Of a stretch of 64,000 nt of DNA, positions 34,539 to 44,930 are shown piece by piece. This DNA is from Streptosporangium carneum (GTDB taxonomy: Bacteria; Actinomycetota; Actinomycetes; Streptosporangiales; Streptosporangiaceae), in NCBI RefSeq assembly GCF_027922005.1, contig NZ_BSEV01000003.1:62001-126000 (forward strand), in the 5' to 3' direction. The first letter of the stretch is position 1, and every line of letters starts with the position of its first letter. Made by a program: the position numbers and the translations under genes. The notes under the pieces were generated by a model. The model was not told the DNA's origin. It saw nothing but the letters and a program-made list of their open reading frames with translations, and ran no database searches.

Positions 34539-35039
34539 GGCCGCGTTCGATCAAGCGGTATCGGGAACGGGGACAAGGACAGTGAGCGCGCTGGACAGGT
34601 AGCCGCGGACGGCGTATCGCTGCTCGGTGGCCTTGCTCGGTGGACCTTCTCCGATCGGGGCCAGGGTGCGACAGCGCCCTGGTCCCGATCGCGGGCGAGG
34701 CCGACGGCGTCGTCGTCCTGGCAGGGATCGTGCACCACCACGCGCGCAGATTGTCCCCGAGACCGACCGGAGCGGCAGCCACGCCCGCCGGCCGTGAGCG
34801 CGGTGCGCGTCTTGCCGTAGCGGCATGGCCTTGCGGGACGTGTCCGGCGATGCCGCCCTCAGCCCCCTCATCCGGCCAGGCCGGCACCTTGCCCTGCGAG
34901 GCCGGCCGCTCACGCGGCCGGACGGCCTCCGCCTGCAACGCCGCATAACCCCATCACCCGCCGCCCTGACTGGTTATCCCCGGGAGTTGTCCAACCTCCT
35001 GTCGTGCCAACGTCGAATCCCTATGAGTAGGTTGGCGCA
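34539..35039. other. 501-bp gap after the permease gene; possible second inversion breakpoint
   Basis: No intact gene. Minus-strand stretches with high GC3 (for example VVVHDPCQDDDAVGLARDRD) suggest decayed coding sequence, but I cannot name a family and the frame breaks repeatedly. If the tailoring/NRPS block is inverted relative to the A40926 cluster, this gap is its right end, matching the one at 12632-13099. Confidence 0.4.
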
Positions 35040-35501
35040 ATGGGGAGCAAAGCAGAGCATGAACCGATTCGGCCCGCCCACGCGGATATTCTGCCGGCCC
35101 CGGTAGGCGAAAGAGGCGTGCTGTGTGAATTTTACGACGAGAACGCCTCGGACATCTTCCGGGATTTGGAGGCGGACGCGGGCGGCACGGAGGAAGCACA
35201 TGGTTTTTCCGCGCTTATTCGCCCGGCGTCGGAAGCGGTCCTGGAGCTCGGGGCCGGAACCGGCAGACTGACAGTTCCGCTCCTGGAACTCGGCTGGGAG
35301 GTGACCGCCCTGGAACTGTCGACCGCGATGCTCGCCACCCTGCGGATGCGGTTGGCAGACTCGTCGGCGGACCTGCGGGATCGGTGCACCGTCGTTCACG
35401 GAGACATGACCGCCTTCGACGTGGTCGCGCGGACCCCACTTCCCGGGGTGCGTAATCACGAACTGGTGCTGGAGGCACAATTGAGCGGCCAACCCTCATA
35501 G
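35040..35501 (+). pseudogene. Truncated glycopeptide N-methyltransferase (Dbv27-like remnant)
   Basis: 153 residues. The N-terminal half is a good SAM-dependent methyltransferase: LCEFYDENASDIFRDLE, then motif I VLELGAGTGRLTVPLLE, an acidic strand-2 region (VTALELS) and GDMTAFD. It then turns into an unrelated short tail (PGVRNHELVLEAQLSGQPS) and stops. Class I methyltransferases of this kind are about 240 residues; strands 4-7 with the rest of the fold and acceptor site are gone. In dbv the N-methyltransferase gene dbv27 sits directly before the beta-hydroxylase gene, as here. I read it as a deletion-truncated, almost surely inactive copy, so the peptide N-terminus should remain unmethylated unless another enzyme acts. 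Confidence 0.8.
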
Positions 35502-35589
35502 TGGACGACGCGCCCTCGAGCGCCCCGGGGAAGCGCTTGTGAGTTCTCGAAGGCACTTCTCGGCAGTCATTCGATAGCGAGGAGCAGAA

Positions 35590-37179
35590 GTGAACGAGGA
35601 GCCCCTCTTTCTCCGGCCCGACACCATTATCGAACCGTTGGCCAACAGGTTCTATGCCACGATGTACGCGACGGCCCCCATCATGGCCGCCATGAATCTC
35701 GCTTTCCGGAACATACCGATGCTGGAGTCCTACCTCGCATCCCCGGAATGGCATTTCGCAGCCGCTCGCGATCCGAAGTTCCGCGGCGGATTCTTCGTCA
35801 ACATCGAGGAGAAGCGGAAGAACGAGGTCGAGGCGCTGCTCGCCGCCATCCGGCGGGACCGCGCGGACATGATCCGGTTCGCCGAGGCGATCGCGGAGGC
35901 CGAGAAAATCGTCCGCGAGGAAGCGACCGGTTACGATCTCAGGCCGCTCTACCCGAAGCTGCCTCCCGAGCTGTCGGGCCTGGTGGAAATAGCCTATGAC
36001 ACCGGCAACGCGGCCTCGCTTCACTTCCTGGAGCCGCTCGCCTACAAGAGCAAGGCATTCGCCGAGGACTGCCAGTCCGTTCAGATCTCAGTGGAGACCG
36101 GAATCGAGCGGCCGTTCGTGATGAGCACCCCGCGACTGCCCTCACCCGACGTGCTCGAGCTGGACATCCCGTTCCGGCACCCAGGTCTGGAGGCGCTCTT
36201 CCAATCCAGGATCCGGCCCACCACTCTGGCCGCCCTCCGCGAGGCGCTGGAGCTCGGCGACGCAGAAGCGGGCCGGCTCGCCGACCTGCTGGTCCCGGAG
36301 CCCGCGCTCGCCACCGACCGCCACATCGCGGCCGGAGCCCGGATCCGCTATTGGGGGCACGCCTGCCTGCTCATGCAGACGCCTGACGTGGCCATCATGA
36401 CGGACCCGTTCATCAGCGCGGACACCAGCGCGACCGGTCGCTACACCTACAACGACCTGCCCGACCACCTCGATTACGTCCTCATCACGCACGGGCATTC
36501 CGACCATCTCGTGCCCGAGACACTGCTGCAACTGCGCGGCCGGGTGGGCACGTTCATCGTGCCGAGAACCTCGCGCGGCAACCTGTGCGATCCTTCCCTG
36601 GCGCTCTATCTCAGGACCCTCGGACTCCCCGCGATCGAGGCGGATGACTTCGACGAGGTCGAGTTCCCCGGCGGGAAGATCGTCTCCACCCCGTTCTTCG
36701 GCGAGCACGCCGATCTCGACATCCGCGCCAAGTCGACATACTGGATCAACCTCGGTGGAAAGTCGATCTGGGTGGGCGCGGACTCCTCCGGCCTCGACCC
36801 GGGTCTCTACCGCTATATCCGCCGGCATCTCGGAGCGGTCAACATCGCCTTTCTCGGAATGGAATGCGATGGCGCTCCCCTGAACTGGCAATATCAGCCG
36901 TTCATCACCAAGCCGTTGCCGAAGAAGATGAGTGACAGCCGCAAGATGTCCGGCTCCAACGCGGAGCAGGCGAGTGCGATCGTCACTGAACTGGGCGCCG
37001 AGGAGGCCTACATCTACGCGATGGGCGAGGAGAGCTGGCTCGGCCACGTCATGGCCACCAGCTACAACGAGGACTCCTACCAGCTCCAGCAGATCGCCGA
37101 GTTCGAGGCATGGTGTTCCAACAAGGGCGTGAAGGCCGCCCATCTGCTTGACCAGCATGAATGGCACTGGTCGTCATGA
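35590..37179 (+). CDS. Diiron beta-hydroxylase with metallo-beta-lactamase fold, CmlA/Dbv28-like
   Basis: 529 residues. An N-terminal CmlA-type domain of about 230 residues precedes a metallo-beta-lactamase-fold domain with the metal motif THGHSDHLV (~302), preceded by YWGHACLL and followed by FFGEHADLD. CmlA-type enzymes use a non-haem diiron centre to beta-hydroxylate aromatic amino acids bound to an NRPS carrier domain. In A40926/teicoplanin systems the substrate is carrier-bound tyrosine, giving beta-hydroxytyrosine; modules 2 and 6 here have the Tyr/Bht pocket. GTG start with GAGGAG 8 nt upstream. It lies directly after the broken methyltransferase, as dbv28 follows dbv27. The family is clear; which module it serves is inferred. 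Confidence 0.88.
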   Translation: MNEEPLFLRPDTIIEPLANRFYATMYATAPIMAAMNLAFRNIPMLESYLASPEWHFAAARDPKFRGGFFVNIEEKRKNEVEALLAAIRRDRADMIRFAEAIAEAEKIVREEATGYDLRPLYPKLPPELSGLVEIAYDTGNAASLHFLEPLAYKSKAFAEDCQSVQISVETGIERPFVMSTPRLPSPDVLELDIPFRHPGLEALFQSRIRPTTLAALREALELGDAEAGRLADLLVPEPALATDRHIAAGARIRYWGHACLLMQTPDVAIMTDPFISADTSATGRYTYNDLPDHLDYVLITHGHSDHLVPETLLQLRGRVGTFIVPRTSRGNLCDPSLALYLRTLGLPAIEADDFDEVEFPGGKIVSTPFFGEHADLDIRAKSTYWINLGGKSIWVGADSSGLDPGLYRYIRRHLGAVNIAFLGMECDGAPLNWQYQPFITKPLPKKMSDSRKMSGSNAEQASAIVTELGAEEAYIYAMGEESWLGHVMATSYNEDSYQLQQIAEFEAWCSNKGVKAAHLLDQHEWHWSS

Positions 37180-37504
37180 CGTCCTGCCGAATCGATGCCG
37201 GCTTGAGCAGGTCGTTGAAGACGGCGAGGATCTGCCGGTAGACGCGGTGGCCGGGGCAACGGGAGGCTGCCCGCCGGGTTCAGCGGGGGCGTGATCCTCC
37301 TCGGCGAGGGAGACGAGGGCGGAAGGCCATCGTCCCGCCACGTGCCGAAGGAGCGGGCTTCCCCTGAAGTCAGGCAGCCGCCTGACTTCAGGGGAAGCTC
37401 CGCCGCCCTGGTGGCCGTCACCGGCGGGTGATCTGGAGGGATCAAGGCCGTAGCTCCAGATCATGATCCAGGAACACCCGCTCGGCATCACCGATCGCGC
37501 GACA
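37180..37504. other. Convergent intergenic region
   Basis: Lies between the plus-strand beta-hydroxylase and the minus-strand hexose oxidase. It contains a strong two-way hairpin, listed separately. On the minus strand at about 37185-37275 a short tract with very high GC3 (GHRVYRQILAVFNDLLKP) looks like a coding remnant. I do not recognise it. Confidence 0.45.
37357..37398. terminator. Perfect 19-bp hairpin, bidirectional terminator
   Basis: Left arm GCTTCCCCTGAAGTCAGGC, loop AGCC, right arm its exact complement. It is centred between two convergent genes and has no long T-run, as is usual for actinomycete intrinsic terminators. It probably stops both transcripts. Confidence 0.85.
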
Positions 37505-39130
37505 TCAGGGCCGGATCGACAACGCGTGGTGGAAGTGGTTGCGCGGGTCGTAGGCCGCCTTCACCCTGCGCAGCCGCGGGTAGTTCTCCTTGTAGTAGAG
37601 ATCGTGCCACGGCACGCCCGAGGTGTTCTGCTGCGGATCCGCGAGGTCGCTGTCGGGATAATTGATGTACGCCCCGTCATTGATGTCGTTCGGCACCGGA
37701 ACTCCGCCGGTCTCGGCGTACACGTCGGCATAGAGCTTGCGGACCCACTGCAGATGCCTCGCCTCGTTGCGGGGATTCGCCCATCCGGTGATGTAGTTCA
37801 CCTTGAGTATCGCGTCGCGTTGCGGCAAGGCGGTGGTCGCCGGGTCGACGGTGTTCACCTTGCCTCCGTACCCGATCAGCCAGACGGCGCCGTAGTCGAT
37901 CCCGTCCATGTGGGTCATGTTCTCGTACACGGCCTCGATCTGCTGGTCGGTCAGCCGCTTGCGCAGGTAACCGGCCTTCGTCTTCGACCCAGGAGCCTTC
38001 CCCCCTCGCCCCGGCGAGGAGGCCAGCCATCTCTCTTCGATCGGCTCGGACACCTCGACCGACGGGATGCCGTCGATCACCGCTTCGATATGCGCGTCGA
38101 GCAGTCTCCGAGCGTCCGGCCGGGTGTTGTCCACCTGAATGGGCATCATGAAGCCGCTCTCGCCCATGCCAGGGACCTTGTTCCCTATCATGAGCTGACT
38201 CCACAGCCCGGTATACGGCGAATCGGGAGCGCTGTTCTGCTCGTACCACTCTCCGTGGTTGCGCAGCAGCCGGGAGAACGCCGCCTTCGTCATTCCTTCC
38301 CAGTCGAAGGTCACCGTGCTCATGAGCAATGTCGCGGGCGGCTTCGGGAGCAGCCGCTCCGGATCCCGGCCGACCTGCTCCGGCACCCGCATCCAGTACT
38401 TCGTGACCACGCCGAAGTTTCCGCCGCCACCGCCGGTGTGCGCCCACCACAGGTCGTGATGGGGGTCGTCGCGCTCACGGGTCGCCACGATCACGCGCGC
38501 CTTGCCGTTCCCGTCGACGACGACGACCTCGACCGCGTACAAGTAGTCGACAACGGAGCCGAGCTGCCGCGACAGCGGGCCGTAGCCGCCCCCGCAGATG
38601 TGTCCGCCGACGCCGACCCCACCGCAGACCCCACCCGGTATGGTCACGTTCCAGCCCATGTAGAGCTTCTCGTACACGTCCGAGAGCGTGTTGCCCGGCT
38701 CGATCAGGAACGCGTTCATCGACGGGTCGTACGCGATCTCGGTCAGCAGCGACATGTCGATGATGACCTTGACGTCGGGGTTGTCGACGAAGTCCTCGAA
38801 ACAGTGCCCGCCGCTGCGGACGGCGACCCGCTTGCCGTCGCGTACCGTCTTCTCAACGGCATCGACCACATGCTTGGTGGAGCCGACCAGCTGGATGTAG
38901 TCGGGCTTGCCGCTGAAGCGGCTGTTGGCGCCGCGCAGGTTCAGGTTGAGGTAGCGGGGGTCGTCCGGAGTAACCTTGACCGGGCCGGCTGGCTGCAGGC
39001 AGCGCTCGTCGCGCTGCTCCGGTCGCCCGGACGCGGCGTCGGCCTGCGCGGCGTCCGCTCCGGTGCCGCCGGTCACCATCGCCGCGGCGCTCCCGGCGAT
39101 GGAGGCGCCTAGTAATTTACGTCGATTCAT
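37505..39130 (-). CDS. Secreted hexose oxidase with bicovalent FAD (Dbv29-like)
   Basis: 541-residue berberine-bridge/VAO-type flavoenzyme. The start MNRRKLLGASIAGSAAA is a twin-arginine-like signal. The FAD domain contains RSGGHCF (His109) and PGGVCGG (Cys169), 60 residues apart, the two covalent FAD anchors known in Dbv29. The C-terminus has the BBE block YYKENYPRLRRVKAAYDPRN. Dbv29 oxidises C6 of the N-acylglucosamine on the central Hpg to the acid, giving the aminoglucuronic acid typical of A40926. I chose the ATG that begins the signal peptide; the frame also opens 13 codons upstream. It is alone on the minus strand among plus-strand genes. The sequence closely resembles Dbv29 as I remember it; no search was run. 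Confidence 0.92.
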   Translation of the reverse strand: MNRRKLLGASIAGSAAAMVTGGTGADAAQADAASGRPEQRDERCLQPAGPVKVTPDDPRYLNLNLRGANSRFSGKPDYIQLVGSTKHVVDAVEKTVRDGKRVAVRSGGHCFEDFVDNPDVKVIIDMSLLTEIAYDPSMNAFLIEPGNTLSDVYEKLYMGWNVTIPGGVCGGVGVGGHICGGGYGPLSRQLGSVVDYLYAVEVVVVDGNGKARVIVATRERDDPHHDLWWAHTGGGGGNFGVVTKYWMRVPEQVGRDPERLLPKPPATLLMSTVTFDWEGMTKAAFSRLLRNHGEWYEQNSAPDSPYTGLWSQLMIGNKVPGMGESGFMMPIQVDNTRPDARRLLDAHIEAVIDGIPSVEVSEPIEERWLASSPGRGGKAPGSKTKAGYLRKRLTDQQIEAVYENMTHMDGIDYGAVWLIGYGGKVNTVDPATTALPQRDAILKVNYITGWANPRNEARHLQWVRKLYADVYAETGGVPVPNDINDGAYINYPDSDLADPQQNTSGVPWHDLYYKENYPRLRRVKAAYDPRNHFHHALSIRP

Positions 39131-39299
39131 CCCTGTCACATCGGCGACGTTACCTTCGGTTTGAATCAATCAACTCGCTGTCTGACTGGACGTAAGCCCT
39201 CTCTCTCCACGTCGTGACCGTACGTCCGCGTCCATCGCCTATAGATTTCCGATCTCTGAAGATACGGTCGCCCTTGTGCGCCACGGCACCCACGCGGGG

Positions 39300-39412
39300 T
39301 CAGGGAAGACGTGCGGTGACAAGCCCGGCGAGCCGGGAGACACCCGCCTCGATCAGTTGTCGCAACGGGGTGAACAGGACGCCGTGGTCGCGGACGATGC
39401 GGTCCAGCGATC
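39300..39412 (-). pseudogene. Relic of a second hpgT (C-terminal fragment with internal deletion)
   Basis: Read on the minus strand this gives RDHGVLFTP directly joined to LRQLIEAGVSRLAGLVTARLP and a TGA. The intact HpgT encoded at 44931-46217 ends RDHGVLFTP, then about 24 further residues, then QLIEEGVSRLAGLVTARLP and a stop. Identity on both sides of the missing piece is about 90% at DNA level. So this is the tail of a paralogous hpgT that lost an internal segment and everything upstream. Confidence 0.85.
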
Positions 39413-39580
39413 CGCGCGCTCAAAGGGGACCGCGCCGTCAAGGCGGGTGCCGGCGGAAGCGGGGTGTCCAACCCCGGAGGCCGTCAGTTGGACGGCGCCG
39501 TGCCCGGGAGCGAGATGCTCGGCGAGATCGCCGCCGCGCTCTCCGGCGGCTGCGAGGTGCCGCTGGAGCCGGCTGAGCAC
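39413..39580 (+). pseudogene. Relic of a second hmo (hydroxymandelate oxidase fragment)
   Basis: Plus-strand frame ALKGDRAVKAGAGG, then VSNPGGRQLDGAVPGSEM, then LGEIAAALSGGCEV. The intact hmo reads VKGILDPEDARRA, then VVSNHGGRQLDGA, then a matching helix and CEIMLDGG. The substrate/FMN-site motif SNHGGRQ has His changed to Pro here, and sequence before and after is missing. It begins where the hpgT relic, on the opposite strand, ends. A dead fragment of a second Hpg-pathway copy. Confidence 0.85.
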
Positions 39581-39659
39581 AAGGCCCCCGGTACGGCTGC
39601 GCCCGGCCTCGGGCAGACGTCCTACCTGATCCAGTTCCTTCCAAACGACTGGGAACAAC

Positions 39660-40160
39660 ATGGGACATCCACACGATCAAGAGTCCGACAGCCGAGGCCG
39701 GCCCCCGGCTGACGGCACCCGCCGGCTGGTCGAGATGAAGAGCATCCCCGAGAAGCACATGTACTACCGCCAGGTGCGTTTTTCCGATATCGACGCCCAC
39801 GGCCACGTCAACAATGTGCGATTCCTCGAGTATCTGGAGGACGCCTGGATCGCCCTCTATCTCGACAATACGGCCGTGCCGCCGGAGGACCGCGACGGGG
39901 TGCCCACCGTGGGGTTCGCCATCGTGCGCCACGAGATCTTCTATCGTCGCCCGCTCAGGTTCCGGCATGGGTCGGTGCGGGTCGAGTCGTGGGTGACCAA
40001 GATGAACCGGGTCACCTGCGAGATGGCCGCGCAGATCTGCTCGGACGGGGAGGTGTTCGTCGAAGCCCGCTCGATGATCATGGGCTTCGACGCGCAGACC
40101 GCCAAGCCGCGGCGCTTCACCGTCCACGAGCGCACCTTTCTCACGCGTTACCTGCGCTGA
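39660..40160 (+). CDS. Hotdog-fold acyl-CoA/acyl-carrier thioesterase (Dbv30-like)
   Basis: 166 residues as drawn; a start at 39735 (MKSIPEKHMYYRQ) would give 141 residues, the common size of 4-hydroxybenzoyl-CoA thioesterase-like proteins, and is equally possible since neither has a clear ribosome site. The motif FSDIDAHGHVNNVRFLEYLE contains the catalytic Asp of the 4HBT class, followed by the hotdog strand VGFAIVRHEIFYRRPLRF. dbv30, beside dpgA in the A40926 cluster, encodes this type of protein. It may hydrolyse a thioester in Dpg formation or edit carrier-bound acyl groups; the role is not settled by sequence. Confidence 0.8.
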   Translation: MGHPHDQESDSRGRPPADGTRRLVEMKSIPEKHMYYRQVRFSDIDAHGHVNNVRFLEYLEDAWIALYLDNTAVPPEDRDGVPTVGFAIVRHEIFYRRPLRFRHGSVRVESWVTKMNRVTCEMAAQICSDGEVFVEARSMIMGFDAQTAKPRRFTVHERTFLTRYLR

Positions 40161-40218
40161 TTGCGACTCCCCCTGACGCTGTTACTCCTTTTGCCATTTC
40201 TCAGGGCGTTGGACGATC

Positions 40219-40248
40219 TTGACCGTCGAGATCGGCCGAGCCTACCTT
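40219..40248 (+). promoter_or_regulatory. Putative promoter of dpgABCD
   Basis: TTGACC (40219-40224), an 18-bp spacer, TACCTT (40243-40248), a good match to the housekeeping actinomycete consensus. Transcription would start near 40255, about 75 nt before the preferred dpgA start, which argues against the longer open frame being translated. Confidence 0.5.
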
Positions 40249-40329
40249 CACGGTGTTCGCTGCGACCGGAAAGGTGAGAAAAATGGCCGCGTCCGAGGTC
40301 AAGCAAGTGCTCCGGAGCAAACTCAGGAC

Positions 40330-41441
40330 ATGGGGGTGGATGTATCGATGACGACCAGCATTGCGTCGGCAGAAGCCCTTTCCGCCCTCACAGAACTGAC
40401 CGAGATCACCAGATTCGCCGGCGTGGGGACAGCTGTTTCCGCCACGTCCTATTCGCAACCCGAGCTGCTCGAAATCCTCGGCATAAGGGATCCCAAGATC
40501 CGATCGCTGTTCCTGAACAGCGCGATCGATCGGCGTTTTCTCGCGCTTCCGCCTGAGGGCCGGGACGGGACACGCGTGGCGGAAGCGCAGGGTGATCTCC
40601 TGGAGAAGCACAAGAAGATCGCTGTCGACATGGGGTGCCGGGCGCTCGAGGCCTGCCTCAAGTCGGCGGGCGCGACGCTGTCTGACATCCGTCACCTGTG
40701 CTGTGTCACCTCGACCGGTTTTCTGACCCCCGGCCTGAGCGCGCTGATCATCCGCGAGCTCGGCATCGACCCGCACTGCAGCCGCGCCGACATCGTGGGC
40801 ATGGGATGCAACGCGGGGCTGAACGCGCTCAACGTGGTCGCGGGCTGGTCCGCGGCGCACCCGGGTGAGCTCGCCGTCGTTCTGTGCAGCGAGGCGTGTT
40901 CCGCTGCTTACGCACTGGACGGGACCATGCGGACCGCGGTGGTCAACAGCCTGTTCGGCGACGGATCCGCCGCCCTCGCCGTCGTCTCCGGTGACGGGCG
41001 CGTACCCGGTCCGCGCGTCCTGAAGTTCGCGAGCTACATCATCATCGACGCGGTCGACGCGATGCGCTACGACTGGGACCGCGACCAGGACCGGTTCAGC
41101 TTCTTCCTCGATCCGCAGATTCCCTACGTGGTCGGTGCGCACGCCGAGATCGTCGTGGACAAGCTGCTGTCCGGTACGGGGCTGCGCCGCAGCGACATCG
41201 GCCATTGGCTGGTGCACTCCGGCGGCAAGAAGGTGATCGACGCCATCGTCGTCAACCTCGGCCTGAGCCGGCACGACGTCCGCCACACGACCGGTGTGCT
41301 CCGCGAGTACGGAAACCTCTCCAGCGGCTCGTTCCTCTTCTCCTACGAGCGGCTCACCGACGAGGGCGTGACCAGGCCGGGAGACTATGGCGTGCTCATG
41401 ACCATGGGGCCCGGCTCCACGATCGAAACGGCGCTGGTCCA

Positions 41442-41448
<7 letters not shown>
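40330..41448 (+). CDS. dpgA: 3,5-dihydroxyphenylacetyl-CoA synthase, type III PKS
   Basis: 372 residues. Condenses four malonyl-CoA units to a C8 chain that is cyclised to 3,5-dihydroxyphenylacetyl-CoA, the precursor of Dpg. Chalcone-synthase-like fold with the active-site Cys in VGMGCNAGLNAL, His in WLVHSGGKK and Asn in REYGNLSSG. The start MGVDVSM fits the usual DpgA length of about 370; an ATG six codons later (MTTSIAS) with GGGGGTGGA upstream is also plausible. First of four tightly packed genes; the next start overlaps its stop. Very typical sequence with nothing missing. Confidence 0.97.
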
Positions 41449-44241
<2,793 letters not shown>

Positions 44242-44289
44242 GACGGGCGGGATACCGGGCCCTGTCGGACAGCTGTCCCACGGGCCGAC

Positions 44290-44751
44290 ATGATTTCCCC
44301 GCACTTGCTGCTGCTCTTCTTCGTTCAGGTCGCGGCCCTCCTGCTGCTCGCGTTGCTCCTGGGCCGCCTGGCCGTACGGCTGATCCGGCGGCAGGGCGCC
44401 ACGGCCGCGCGGGTGAGCGCCTCCGGGTTGCTCATACCGATGGCCTTCGGCATCGGCGCCGGCCTGGTGCTGCCGGCCGAGTTCCGCGGAACCGGCGGAC
44501 CGGCCGTCTTCGCCCTCTTCCTCGGGGTGGCGATGTGCGTCAGCGCGATCCCCGTGATCGCCAAGACGCTGATGGACATGAACCTGCTCCATCGCAACGT
44601 CAGTCAGCTCACGCTGACCGCCGGCATGATCGACGACGCTTTCGGGTGGGTGCTGCCTTCGGTGGTGACGGCGATGGCCACCGCCGAGGAGGAGGCCCGC
44701 CTGCTCACCTACGGGCTGCGATCCAGCGGGGCGGGGGACGACGTGCGGTGA
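44290..44751 (+). pseudogene. Decayed Na+/H+ antiporter (CPA2 family, Dbv35-like remnant)
   Basis: 153 residues where family members have 400 or more. The first helix (LLLLFFVQVAALLLLALLLG) runs as normal, but LGRLA is joined to RLIRRQGATAARVSASGLL, skipping the two or three helices that normally separate these motifs. The conserved CPA2 region follows (VAMCVSAIPVIAKTLMDMNL, then LTAGMIDDAFGW, with the ion-binding Asp pair). It then ends in an unrelated tail (EARLLTYGLRSSGAGDD). So it has lost an internal segment and the whole C-terminal half. Cannot form a working antiporter. Its place between dpgD and hpgT matches dbv35. Confidence 0.8.
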
Positions 44752-44791
44752 CGATGGGTCACAGCGGCGAGCGGCCGCCTGACATGACTAT

Positions 44792-44809
44792 ATGTCCACA
44801 TCGACATAA
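44792..44809. promoter_or_regulatory. Inverted repeat upstream of hpgT
   Basis: TATGTC, 6-bp spacer, GACATA, in an AT-rich patch 122 bp before hpgT. Symmetry and place suggest an operator for a dimeric regulator or a promoter element for the hpgT-hmaS-hmo group. The same exact repeat was not seen before other operons in the window. Confidence 0.35.
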
Positions 44810-44930
44810 ATACGTCCGTCCAGTTATCGGCCCTCGCTCCAAATCCTTTGGGCCGCCGGGCGGGCATCCGGCACGATTCTGCCCAGGTCGCACTTGACGC
44901 CTGGTCGGCGAAGGGAAAACCCTTGCTCCC

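Noticed and set aside
34539..34940. Possible transposase remnant (ATEQRYAVRG resembles an IS481-type start)
   Set aside because: The likeness is about ten residues and the frame does not continue into a DDE domain.
37180..37500. Possible HxlR-type regulator on the minus strand (AGRWPSALVSLAEE)
   Set aside because: Only one short motif fits; the winged-helix core does not follow in any frame.
39131..40329. StrR-type operator (GTTCGA-N-TCGAAC) expected near the thioesterase/dpgA promoter
   Set aside because: No such palindrome found by eye in the non-coding parts.
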